A stretch of DNA of 64,000 nucleotides from JAHEFT01 sp964443145 (GTDB taxonomy: Bacteria; Pseudomonadota; Gammaproteobacteria; Xanthomonadales; SZUA-36). Numbering within the stretch: the stretch's first letter is position 1; each line of letters begins with the position of its first letter. The position numbers and the translations under genes were made by a program. Positions 1 through 8,139 of this stretch are shown one piece after another. The notes under the pieces are model-generated. The model was not told where the DNA came from. It searched no databases and saw only the letters and a program-made list of their open reading frames with translations. The stretch is taken from positions 1-64,000 of the forward strand of contig CAYUBS010000002.1 in NCBI GenBank assembly GCA_964443145.1, given 5' to 3'.

Positions 1-1183
1 CGGCCTCGCCACTGTGTACCGTGTGGGTAGGCAAGCCAAGGGCATTCGTCAGGACCTCGTCCCGGAAAACATCCGTGACATCCATCGGGTGTACGGTACT
101 GCCCCAGCATAGACGGTCGTTGCAGCCCTGGATGATGCCGGGCGCTCCGGGAAACTGCACACCGCCGACCGAGTAGCTATCCTCACCCATTTCATGTACC
201 AGGTTACTTTCGTGGAAAGTGGCCGGGGTATTCAGAGCAAGGTGGGGATCGTTGGCTACCAGGGGATATCCGCTTTCTGTGTATTTACCACTGACGGCCC
301 ATTCGTTACTGCCCTTGACCTTCTCTCTTGGATTGAGCGTATGAGCCAACAGCGGCAGTTTCTGGAACCGATCCTGAACATTCATTGCCATCAGCAAAGT
401 GGATTCAGGGACCAGTGTTGGATTAATGGTGGGATCACCTGTTGCTTCCTTGACAGATGCCCCCACCGATTCAGTCGAGGATTGCCCGATGCCACCGATG
501 CTGCCAAGGAAACCGGGGACCGTCACACGCCCGTCGGGCGGTTGGGACCGGTTAATGTCTTCAAAAAAGAGCGCGGTACCATCAAAACCGACAACCTGAC
601 CAACTGCCTGGTAGGTTCCAAGATCGATAGTCGCCGAAATATCCAGATCAAACGAAAGACCAAAGCCCAGCAATTTGACATAGGAAAGTGAATCGTAGGG
701 CGTCCAGGAATCAACCCGTGTTAGCTCGAGGGGCGTGTATTCCGGTGGCAGAGGATTAGTCGCCAGCCAGGTATTGACCCCATTGGCATAGGATTGCAGC
801 AATCCCCGGGTTTCTGCATCAGCCTCTTGCCAACTGGTCAATGCGCCCCGCGCCAAGCCCAGGGTTCTTAACTGTATATCGTTGGGAATTGCCGGGCTTC
901 CGAGCAGCTCAGCCAGTCTTCCCTGCGCTACTTTGCGAAAATAGTCCATCTGGAAGAAGCGGTCACGTGCATGGATATAGCCCTGCACAAATGCGACGTC
1001 GAGTTCAGACTGTCCTGTGATCGTTGGCACCCCGTACTGGTCTTCTGTCACCACCACGGTTTCGCTCAGGCCGGCAAAATTGAAATCTTCGGCAATAGCG
1101 CTTTGTGCTGAAAAGAAGGAACTGGATGCGATAAGAATCTGGAGCGGAAGGGTACGGCGAAACAACCGGGATGAACTGGACAT
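1..1183 (-). CDS. Penicillin acylase family (Ntn-hydrolase) precursor, 3' end outside window
   Basis: Exported amidohydrolase of the penicillin/AHL acylase family, which cleaves amide bonds of beta-lactams, N-acyl-homoserine lactones or similar acylated substrates in the periplasm. 394 codons are visible; the rest lies off the left edge. The ATG at 1183-1181 is preceded by GGGGA, and the protein opens with an Arg-rich n-region, a hydrophobic stretch and an SAIA/E cleavage site. The alpha chain contains YIHARDRFFQMD. The autocatalytic boundary is visible as GSNEWAVSG (about residues 300-308), whose Ser would become the N-terminal nucleophile of the beta chain, followed by NDPHL. Substrate cannot be decided. 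It is 94 bases downstream of, and co-directional with, the ABC operon. Confidence 0.88.
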   Translation of the reverse strand, partial: MSSSSRLFRRTLPLQILIASSSFFSAQSAIAEDFNFAGLSETVVVTEDQYGVPTITGQSELDVAFVQGYIHARDRFFQMDYFRKVAQGRLAELLGSPAIPNDIQLRTLGLARGALTSWQEADAETRGLLQSYANGVNTWLATNPLPPEYTPLELTRVDSWTPYDSLSYVKLLGFGLSFDLDISATIDLGTYQAVGQVVGFDGTALFFEDINRSQPPDGRVTVPGFLGSIGGIGQSSTESVGASVKEATGDPTINPTLVPESTLLMAMNVQDRFQKLPLLAHTLNPREKVKGSNEWAVSGKYTESGYPLVANDPHLALNTPATFHESNLVHEMGEDSYSVGGVQFPGAPGIIQGCNDRLCWGSTVHPMDVTDVFRDEVLTNALGLPTHTVHSGEA

Positions 1184-1257
1184 ATACAAAGATCCCCAAT
1201 ACGAGGTTAATATTTGAGAGCCGTGAGGCCCCGACTTATATTTTCTAACTATATACC

Positions 1258-1271
1258 CTCAGTGCGCTGAG
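1258..1271 (-). terminator. Small hairpin after the ABC operon (weak terminator candidate)
   Basis: A perfect 5-base inverted repeat (CTCAG/CTGAG) with a 4-base loop lies 6 bases beyond the stop of the DUF4340 gene. No run of T follows on the minus strand, so it does not look like a good intrinsic terminator. It may only attenuate reading into the acylase gene. Confidence 0.2.
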
Positions 1272-1277
1272 TCCAAA

Positions 1278-2354
1278 TCACTCCTGCAATTTAATGGTCT
1301 GCAGTAAATCTTCTTTGCGCTTACTCATCAGGTCAAAGCTGTAACCTGGAATCCGGTAAGCCCAGCCACTGACCCGGCTATTGATCTTGCGGGCACGTTC
1401 CCCGGTGTCGCCTGATCCTTCAGATTCGTCCATCTCCACGGTTACAGCCGTCGTGTAGATCGATGCCCGCAAACGTATCCAGTATTCCGGATCGGCCGCC
1501 TCATCCCCGTTGGCCACCGGGCCAGGCTGTAACTCCGTATCCAGCACCAGACCATCAGCCGTCAGCAACCGGAAGTGGACCGCACTGCCCCAGTCAAAAT
1601 CGCCATCCGGAGTGACTGAGTCCAACTCCAGTTGAGCCATCGCATTGGCCAGGCTGTTTACACTCCAGGCAGACTTGATCTCCTGCCCGGCGGGAACGTC
1701 CTGCAGCAAAAAATCCTCATCCTCAGCAGATATCCGCATTGCCTTGAAGGACGCGCCGTCCGGGTGGACCACCTCGAACTCAACCACCTCGGCATCTGAA
1801 ATATCGACAATACTCTTGTCCAGCCACTCAATAGCTGTGGCCGGAATATCCAGTGAGGCATCGATCAATACGCTGGCGGGGGAGCCAACCATCCGCGCGT
1901 ACTGGCCTGTTCTACCCTGCGCCCTGTTACCTATGATCAGCGCCGGCAACTCACTGTCCGCGGAAAACTCAATCATCACGCCGCCGGCTTGTTCCATTGA
2001 AACGTCTTCGACGCCCAACCGGGGATAATAGTCGGGGTTGGATGTCTTTACCTCGATCACACGGGCACTGGAAAGCTCCGACAGAAGCTCTTTCACTCTG
2101 GTCCAGTTGGCCGGATAGGAAGACGCCTCCTCCAGCTCCCAGCCGTCCGTGCCACGCGTGAGCGTGCCGATGGTGACACCACCTGCCGCAGTCAGGCGCA
2201 GCCAGTCAATCTCGTTGACCTGCGCCTCAAGGTCCGGAAGAAATTCTCCCGGCTCCATACTACTTTCCCTGCCTGTTTTGCCCGGCAGCAGAAGGACCAA
2301 TGACGCCACGATAAACGTGGCAAACAAAAGCAACGAGAAGTGTTTCCTGCTCAT
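1278..2354 (-). CDS. DUF4340 domain-containing protein, last gene of ABC operon
   Basis: 358 residues. An N-terminal membrane anchor (about residues 6-24, LLLFATFIVASLVLLL) precedes a soluble, presumably periplasmic region with the repeated beta-rich pattern of DUF4340 proteins (for example YARMVGSPASVLID and WLDKSIVDI). The family is known mainly from its position after GldG-like subunits of ABC transporters; its biochemical role is not established. The start ATG overlaps the stop of the upstream GldG-like gene (ATGA), implying translational coupling. I infer it is an accessory envelope component of the same transporter. Family assignment rests on context and general sequence pattern. Confidence 0.78.
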   Translation of the reverse strand: MSRKHFSLLLFATFIVASLVLLLPGKTGRESSMEPGEFLPDLEAQVNEIDWLRLTAAGGVTIGTLTRGTDGWELEEASSYPANWTRVKELLSELSSARVIEVKTSNPDYYPRLGVEDVSMEQAGGVMIEFSADSELPALIIGNRAQGRTGQYARMVGSPASVLIDASLDIPATAIEWLDKSIVDISDAEVVEFEVVHPDGASFKAMRISAEDEDFLLQDVPAGQEIKSAWSVNSLANAMAQLELDSVTPDGDFDWGSAVHFRLLTADGLVLDTELQPGPVANGDEAADPEYWIRLRASIYTTAVTVEMDESEGSGDTGERARKINSRVSGWAYRIPGYSFDLMSKRKEDLLQTIKLQE

Positions 2355-4213
2355 GCCTTGCCAGCCTCTACCAAATGCGGTTGATTCTGGCGCTTACGCC
2401 GGCGCGCACCGTATACCAGCGCCACCACCATAACGATCGCCGGAACCAGCGCGATATTCAATAATTTCAGACGGGCGCCCAGTCGGTTAATGTCCCGTTG
2501 CAAGTCATGCTGCACCTGCCGCAACTCGCGCCTGATTTCCAGCTTGCGGTCGACAAAGCGCTGAATCTCCAGTTGCTGTTCTTCACTGATGACCGTCAGT
2601 TCGCCCTCGCCTTTCGCCGCTTGCAACCCGGTCAACTTGCGTTCCGTGTCTTCCAGCTCAATCTGCAGGCGTTCTTCGGTCGCACGGTAGGACTGCTCGG
2701 CAGCAACCCGGATCTCGTCCACGCGGTCGAAGGGCCGCCCGGAACTGGCCCGTGTCCGGATGCTGATGAGGTTGGCATCGCCCAGCATATTGTCGACAGC
2801 GTTGATGACCATTGATCCGTTATCAGCAAATGACGAGGTTACGTCCTGGCCGAAAAAGGGTTGCTTCTGAACCCACGTCCAGTCGGTCAACAAGTCAGTG
2901 TCAGCAAACATCAGCACGTTGATTCCTGCTTCGCCGGATTTCTCCAGGTGTGATTCTGCCAGGCCTTCCGGCGCAGGCATTCCCGCTGAGGCCGCACCGG
3001 TAATCCTGGCAGCCAGCGCATAGCGTTCCCCGGTCGGGTTGAAACCGCTCATCAGTTCTGCCGGATTTGAAAGAAAGCGCAGGCGTGAGGAGTCCATCGG
3101 GGCGGCGTTTTCACTGCTCTGAACCAATGGATCGAAGTGAGTTTCCGCCCCTTCCGCGGGAGCGAACCAGCCGGATGAGGAGATGTTCACCAACTCAAGA
3201 CCGGCACTGACGATGTCATCACCATTAAGGCCATCAGACGGCACAGACAGGATACCGATATGCCGGGAGCCAGCGTTCCCGGCGCCAAATTGCAGGTCGC
3301 CCACTACCCGTGCCGGGTCGAATTCCACCCCCCAACTTTCCAGTAGCCCCCCCAGCGAGGAGGCACTGCCCGCCTGCATCTGGGCCATCGGATCATTGGG
3401 ATTGCCACGGTCCGACTCGGCGTAGGGGTCGAGGAAAAGAATCAGGTGGCCGCCACCCAGCACAAACTGTTCAACCTGGTATAGCAGGTCATCTCCCAGA
3501 TTCTTCGGGTGAACCAGCAACAATACGTCGAGACCGGCAGGCAGTTCACCGGCCTCAGGTTCAATTTCCTGCACATCGAACATCTGGCCTAACTGCTCAT
3601 AGATAACCCAGGCTTCCTGTGGTGACTGGGTCGCCGGATTGAAGCCGGGCCCCATCGCCAGAGAAGACAACAGGCCAAGCGTCTTCCTTTCCGGGTTGCC
3701 CAACGAGGAGATCATCTTGGCCAGATCGTACTCCAGGAACATCTCTTTTGATGGCTGCAGGAAGGGCATCGCCTGAACGTCATCTATCGCGTTACTGCCG
3801 GCCAGTCCCAGGTAAAGGGTCTCTCCTGAAGCACCCACCGGCACGGCCTGCAGGCCAAAAGCCGCTGCCTGGTCTTCCTGCTCAGAAAATGGCACGGGAT
3901 CAACCCGCTTCAGGATGAGCTTGCCATCACTATGGCTGACAAATTCCTCAACCATTTCGTCGACCCGCTGCGCATAGCTGCGCACCTGGGGTAGTTCACG
4001 GCTGGAATCCTGCGAAAAGAAAAGATACAGGGTCACCGGTTCCTGCAGGTCATCCAACACACTCAGACTGCCTTCACTGAGTGTGTAAAGTCCGTTTTCG
4101 GTGAGGTCGAACCGCAAGCCCCGCAATACCCTGTCAGACAGCATACTGAGCGCAATAAAAAGCACCAGCAACAGCGCCAGTGATCCGAGTAAGTAAGTTG
4201 ATTTTTTCTGCAT
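2351..4213 (-). CDS. GldG-like ABC transporter auxiliary protein
   Basis: About 620 residues from the ATG at 4213 (MQKKSTYLL), preferred over an upstream ATG at 4252 because GAGAG stands just before it and the longer form would overlap the permease gene. One N-terminal membrane helix is followed by a large extracytoplasmic ABC-transporter auxiliary domain (FDLTENGLYTLS; LLLVHPKNLGDD; LILFLDPYAE). A Glu/Arg-rich coiled-coil (about residues 500-585) and a second C-terminal helix followed by a basic tail (ARRRKRQ) close the protein. GldG in Bacteroidetes works with GldA and GldF in gliding, but proteobacterial relatives have no such role assigned; the substrate is unknown. Confidence 0.85.
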   Translation of the reverse strand: MQKKSTYLLGSLALLLVLFIALSMLSDRVLRGLRFDLTENGLYTLSEGSLSVLDDLQEPVTLYLFFSQDSSRELPQVRSYAQRVDEMVEEFVSHSDGKLILKRVDPVPFSEQEDQAAAFGLQAVPVGASGETLYLGLAGSNAIDDVQAMPFLQPSKEMFLEYDLAKMISSLGNPERKTLGLLSSLAMGPGFNPATQSPQEAWVIYEQLGQMFDVQEIEPEAGELPAGLDVLLLVHPKNLGDDLLYQVEQFVLGGGHLILFLDPYAESDRGNPNDPMAQMQAGSASSLGGLLESWGVEFDPARVVGDLQFGAGNAGSRHIGILSVPSDGLNGDDIVSAGLELVNISSSGWFAPAEGAETHFDPLVQSSENAAPMDSSRLRFLSNPAELMSGFNPTGERYALAARITGAASAGMPAPEGLAESHLEKSGEAGINVLMFADTDLLTDWTWVQKQPFFGQDVTSSFADNGSMVINAVDNMLGDANLISIRTRASSGRPFDRVDEIRVAAEQSYRATEERLQIELEDTERKLTGLQAAKGEGELTVISEEQQLEIQRFVDRKLEIRRELRQVQHDLQRDINRLGARLKLLNIALVPAIVMVVALVYGARRRKRQNQPHLVEAGKA

Positions 4214-4223
4214 GGCTACTCTC

Positions 4224-4973
4224 TCAGTCCGCTTTTTTCGCATCGAGTACAAAGGTATTCGCCAACAACCAGAAGGTAATTACCAGGGCGAAATAGACCA
4301 GGTCCCGCAAATCGATGACGCCCTTGGAAAGGGTTGAGAAATGCACCAGGAAGCTGAAATTCGCCACCGCATCCAGCAGTGATTGTGGCGCCCAGCCACT
4401 GAACAAATCCATAACCATGGGCAAGCCGCTGAGCATGAAGCCAAAACACACGACGATACTAAGAATGAACGAGACGACCTGGTTACGACTCAACGCAGAC
4501 ATGCAGGATCCAATCGCCAGGAAACCTCCCGCCATCAGCCAACTGCCAATGTAGCCGGCAAAAATAATGCCGTTATCAGGCTCGCCGAGGTAGTTGACAG
4601 TCAACCACATGGGAAAGGTCAGCAACAGCGCCAGCCCGATGAAAAACCAGGCAGCCAGGAATTTGCCGACAACCGCCTGCCAGGTAGTTAAAGGCAACGT
4701 AAGCAGTAACTCAACGGTACCCGAACGCCGCTCTTCGGCCCATAACCTCATGCCGATCGCGGGCACCAGGAACAGGTACAGCCAGGGATGAAACTGGAAA
4801 AACGGTGCAAGATCCGCTGTGCCCCGGTCATAAAACCGACCAACATAAAACGTAAAAACCCCGGACATTACCAGGAAGATCACGATGAACACCCAGGCGA
4901 CCGGCGTCGAAAAGTAGCCCGCTAACTCCCTGCGCGTTACGTTGATGATTGACTGCATTCCCTGTCGCATCAT
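4224..4973 (-). CDS. ABC-2 type permease, GldF-like
   Basis: 249 residues with six predicted membrane helices, typical of ABC-2 permeases. It has the family's cytoplasmic start (INVTRRELAGYFSTPVAW) and, after the second helix, the EERRSGTVELLLTLPL segment that contacts the ATPase. The start overlaps the ATPase stop by four bases (ATGA), and the GldG-like gene begins 10 bases after its stop, so the three are clearly co-translated. It should form the membrane pore of a transporter with the ATPase encoded at 4970-5902. Direction and cargo are unknown; ABC-2 permeases are usually exporters or take part in envelope remodelling. Confidence 0.88.
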   Translation of the reverse strand: MMRQGMQSIINVTRRELAGYFSTPVAWVFIVIFLVMSGVFTFYVGRFYDRGTADLAPFFQFHPWLYLFLVPAIGMRLWAEERRSGTVELLLTLPLTTWQAVVGKFLAAWFFIGLALLLTFPMWLTVNYLGEPDNGIIFAGYIGSWLMAGGFLAIGSCMSALSRNQVVSFILSIVVCFGFMLSGLPMVMDLFSGWAPQSLLDAVANFSFLVHFSTLSKGVIDLRDLVYFALVITFWLLANTFVLDAKKAD

Positions 4974-5902
4974 GATGCCCCCCCTCGCGTAATCTGGCGA
5001 AAGACCTCGTCCAGGCGCCCCGCCTCGAGGCGTAACTCGCTGACTTTCCAGTCGCGCTCGCGCACGGCGTCTGAAATCACTTCAAAAAGCTTACAGCCCG
5101 GAGCGGGGAACACGGTCAACTCGCCCTCTCTAAGCTCTACTTTTCGCGCCTGCGGCAATTCGCTGAGTACGCTGGCGGCGCGCTCGGGCTGCTCTACCAC
5201 CAACGTGACCGCGTCATGGTAACGCGATCGTGCAATCAGGCCGGATGGAGTGTCGTCCACCAGTAAGCGACCGTCTGAGATGATCATGGCCCGGTTACAC
5301 AGCGCATGAACCTCCTCCAGCAAATGAGTGGAGATGACAATGATCTTCTCACTGGACATTTCCCGGATGAGCCGCCTGACTTCATGCTTCTGGTTGGGAT
5401 CCAGGCCATCGGTGGGCTCATCCAGGATCAATACCCGCGGGTCATGGAGGATCGCCTGCGCGAGTCCGACCCGGCGTTTGTAGCCCTTGGACAACGTTTC
5501 GATGGTTTGTTCCGGCACGCGATCCAGGTTAAGCCGCTCGATTGCAGCCCCGGCGGCCCGCAGTGCCTTTTTACCCTGAAAGCCGCGGGCACGGGCGATA
5601 AACTCAAGAAATTGCCGGACAGTCATCTCGCTGTAACTTGGCGCACCCTCGGGCAGGTAGCCAATGCACCGCCGGGCGGCCAATGAGTCGGTGACGATGT
5701 CGTGCCCATTGACCAGCGCGGTACCCGATGTCGGCGCAAGAAAACCCGTCAACATTTTCATGGTGGTTGACTTGCCCGCGCCATTGGGCCCGAGGAACCC
5801 CAACACTTCTCCTGCGGTAACCTCAAAACTCAACTCGTTAACCGCTACCAGGCTGCCATATGTCTTGGTCAATTTCCTGGCGTCTATTCTTAATTCATCC
5901 AT
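4970..5902 (-). CDS. ABC transporter ATP-binding protein, GldA-like
   Basis: 310 residues. Nucleotide-binding domain with Walker A GPNGAGKST (about residues 39-47), signature LSKGYKRRVGLAQ, Walker B VLILDEPTDGLD and switch His in STHLLEE. A C-terminal extension of about 90 residues follows, as in GldA/NatA-type ATPases. Its ATG has a GAGG Shine-Dalgarno 7 bases upstream and it is the first gene of the operon, so a promoter should lie in 5903-6058. It powers the permease encoded immediately downstream. Confidence 0.92.
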   Translation of the reverse strand: MDELRIDARKLTKTYGSLVAVNELSFEVTAGEVLGFLGPNGAGKSTTMKMLTGFLAPTSGTALVNGHDIVTDSLAARRCIGYLPEGAPSYSEMTVRQFLEFIARARGFQGKKALRAAGAAIERLNLDRVPEQTIETLSKGYKRRVGLAQAILHDPRVLILDEPTDGLDPNQKHEVRRLIREMSSEKIIVISTHLLEEVHALCNRAMIISDGRLLVDDTPSGLIARSRYHDAVTLVVEQPERAASVLSELPQARKVELREGELTVFPAPGCKLFEVISDAVRERDWKVSELRLEAGRLDEVFRQITRGGAS

Positions 5903-6058
5903 GAGTTAACCTCATGTTTAATCTCCCACACGATCGTACCCTGCAAAAATTCAGGTGCTCGAAAACAAAAATCAAGCCCACCCTTTCTTCATTTCTTCAA
6001 TGCCTGTATGTTGGCTGCCTGACCCCGGTATCCCCAAACACTCAATTATCGTATAAAA
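5903..6058. other. Divergent intergenic region between ABC operon and aspartoacylase-like gene
   Basis: 156 bases that must hold promoters for both directions. On the plus strand, TATCGT followed by ATAAAA abuts the first possible ATG (6059) of the hydrolase gene; no Shine-Dalgarno is visible there, and no convincing -35 box is at the right spacing. I see no open reading frame or RNA structure of note. Confidence 0.5.
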
Positions 6059-7159
6059 ATGGTTTCGCTGGAATTTAAAGAATTAGATCATATGCCGGAG
6101 GGGCTCCTTGAGCGTCCGGCTTCCGCGTTATACCAGCAAATCGACAGCCCAACCCTGATTCATCTGGAAGGCCGCAACAAACGCCCACTGGTTGTTACCG
6201 TGCTTCAACATGGTAATGAAGTTACCGGCTGGGAGGCGTTACGCCGCCTGCTGAAAAATCACTACCAGCAGGAAACCCTGCCGCGGTCCCTGCTCATACT
6301 GATCGCAAATCCGCAGGCCGCGAAACATCGACTGCGCAGGCTCGACGACCAACCCGACTTCAATCGCTGCTGGCCGGGCGGTAAACAAGCGGACAGCACC
6401 TACACCCGTTTGTTCCGCAAGATCCACGATCGCATGAGAGAACTGAACCCGCTGGCGGTTATCGATATTCATAACAACACCGGGCTCAACCCCCATTATG
6501 CGGCAGTTAACGAGATTCGGTCAGATAATCTTCGCCTGGCCTCGCTTTTTTCATCCAAGGTGGTCTACTTCACGATGCCGGCCGGCACCTTGTCGCTGTC
6601 GATGTCAGAATACTGCCCATCATTGACCCTTGAATGCGGACAGGCTGGTGAAATCCATGGCACGGACCATACGCTGGCTTTCCTGGAAACCTGTCTGAAC
6701 CTGGAAACCATTTCCCATCATCCGGTGCAGGCGGATGCGGTACACCTGTTTCACATGGTTGCCACGGTGTATGTCAATGATAACGTGCTGTTTGGTTTTG
6801 GCCGCGTACCTGCGGAACTGGCTTTGCGGGAAGACCTGGACAAGTTCAATTTCTGCGAACTGCCTGCGGGCACCTCGTTCGGCGATCTGCACCAACCCAC
6901 CAAACGACCATTGGTGGCGGTCAACGCCGATGGCGATGACGTAACGGATCAGTATTTTATGTTCGACGGCGACCAGGTTGAAACCACGCGGGAAGTCATG
7001 CCGTCGATGCTGACACTCGATCGCAGGGTCATCCAGCAGGATTGTCTGTGTTACCTGATGGACAGAATCCACTACGAATTTGACGAGGAAGTCACCGGTC
7101 CCGACCTGTTACCGGAAGCTATCCGCCGCTCCGACCGACCGGGAGATCCGCCGGCCTGA
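6059..7159 (+). CDS. Succinylglutamate desuccinylase / aspartoacylase family protein
   Basis: 366-residue zinc-dependent deacylase or carboxypeptidase of the AstE/AspA family. Zinc ligands are visible as HGNE (His51, Glu54) and DIHNNTG (His138), with the substrate-carboxylate Arg in DFNR (Asp100-Arg103); TLECGQAGE is the family's later conserved block. No arginine-succinyltransferase genes surround it, so AstE proper is unlikely and the substrate is open. The start is uncertain: the ATG at 6059 directly follows an A/T-rich -10-like stretch with no ribosome site, while a second in-frame ATG lies at 6092 and would still precede all conserved residues. Confidence 0.85.
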   Translation: MVSLEFKELDHMPEGLLERPASALYQQIDSPTLIHLEGRNKRPLVVTVLQHGNEVTGWEALRRLLKNHYQQETLPRSLLILIANPQAAKHRLRRLDDQPDFNRCWPGGKQADSTYTRLFRKIHDRMRELNPLAVIDIHNNTGLNPHYAAVNEIRSDNLRLASLFSSKVVYFTMPAGTLSLSMSEYCPSLTLECGQAGEIHGTDHTLAFLETCLNLETISHHPVQADAVHLFHMVATVYVNDNVLFGFGRVPAELALREDLDKFNFCELPAGTSFGDLHQPTKRPLVAVNADGDDVTDQYFMFDGDQVETTREVMPSMLTLDRRVIQQDCLCYLMDRIHYEFDEEVTGPDLLPEAIRRSDRPGDPPA

Positions 7160-7243
7160 CACTGCAACCATGACTTCTGTCACTAGTGGCAACAGGCCCG
7201 AATAACCAATGATTAATACAGTTAAACGTCACGGGAGCGCAGC

Positions 7244-7486
7244 ATGAGTATGTGGACAATGATCGTTATCCTTGGAGTAAGCGGAATGGTCCTCGAAGCC
7301 TGGCGACATCACACCAAGGCCCGCAACAGTTCGAGTGCGGACAAAGAGGAACTTGAAAAACTGCACCAGCGCCTGGATAAAATGGACAGCGAACTGCGTG
7401 AGCGGGTTGAAACACTCGAGCGCATCGTCACCGACAACAAGGACGACCTGAAGCGCCAGTTCGATTACCTCGATAAGGCAAGTTGA
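7244..7486 (+). CDS. PspB-like small membrane protein with coiled coil
   Basis: 80 residues: an N-terminal membrane helix (about residues 4-18) followed by a highly charged heptad-patterned segment (EELEKLHQRLDKMDSELRER, then VETLERIV). This is the architecture of phage-shock protein B, which with PspC senses inner-membrane stress, though similarity beyond architecture (LHQRLDKMDSELRERVETLE against the PspB QRL/RIQALE pattern) is modest. GGGAG precedes the ATG by 6 bases. No pspA, pspC or pspF is in the window. Other small anchored coiled-coil proteins could look the same. Confidence 0.6.
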   Translation: MSMWTMIVILGVSGMVLEAWRHHTKARNSSSADKEELEKLHQRLDKMDSELRERVETLERIVTDNKDDLKRQFDYLDKAS

Positions 7487-7497
7487 TTACTGCCTGC

Positions 7498-8139
7498 CTA
7501 TATCTGCCCCAGTTCGAACGCTTTGAGTACGGCCCGTGTCCGGTCGCGCACGCCCATCTTGGACAAGATATTTGAAACGTGGTTCTTGACCGTTCCCTCG
7601 GCCACGCCGAGGGAATTGGCAATTTCCTTGTTACTGTATCCACCGGCCATCAACCTGAGAATCTCCGTTTCCCGGTCGGTCAGCGGGTCGGGCTGCTCCA
7701 GGCTGGAGAATTCGTTCTTCAGATTCGCCAGGCCTTTCAGCAGGCGCTGGGTAACCGCAGGCTTCACGATGGAACCGCCTTCAGCGACCGTCTTCACCGC
7801 ATTCACCAGGTCAGCAAGGGCCACGTCCTTGAGTAGATAACCGCGGGCGCCGTACTGGATGCCCGCCAGTACCAGTTCATCATCATCAAAAGTCGTCAGG
7901 ATGATGGTCGGCGGTAAGATCTCTTTTTCCGACAGCTCGCGCAGAACATCCAGACCTGACATACCCGGCATGCGCATATCCAGCAGAACCACATCCGGGT
8001 TGACCTCCGGAATCATGCGTATCGCCTCAGCCCCGTCGGCGGCCTCCGCCACCACTTCGATTTCTTCAGAAAGTTCCAGCAGGCTGCGTACGCCTTTGCG
8101 GACCAGGTTCTGGTCGTCCACCAGCATCACATTAATCAT
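7498..8139 (-). CDS. NarL/FixJ-family response regulator
   Basis: 213 residues. The receiver domain (1-120) has acidic pocket Asp8-Asp9, phospho-acceptor Asp54 in LLDMRMPG and a conserved Lys in YLLKDV. The LuxR-type helix-turn-helix (about 148-205) contains LTDRETEILRLMAGGYSNKEIA and VKNHVSNIL. The ATG immediately follows the kinase stop codon and is read from a GGAGGGG site inside the kinase gene, so the pair is co-translated. It is a DNA-binding output for the adjacent kinase; target genes cannot be told from the window. Confidence 0.95.
   Translation of the reverse strand: MINVMLVDDQNLVRKGVRSLLELSEEIEVVAEAADGAEAIRMIPEVNPDVVLLDMRMPGMSGLDVLRELSEKEILPPTIILTTFDDDELVLAGIQYGARGYLLKDVALADLVNAVKTVAEGGSIVKPAVTQRLLKGLANLKNEFSSLEQPDPLTDRETEILRLMAGGYSNKEIANSLGVAEGTVKNHVSNILSKMGVRDRTRAVLKAFELGQI

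Noticed and set aside
194..691. 165-residue plus-strand frame at the left edge
   Set aside because: The minus strand encodes the uninterrupted acylase precursor through this stretch, with signal peptide and Ntn motif.
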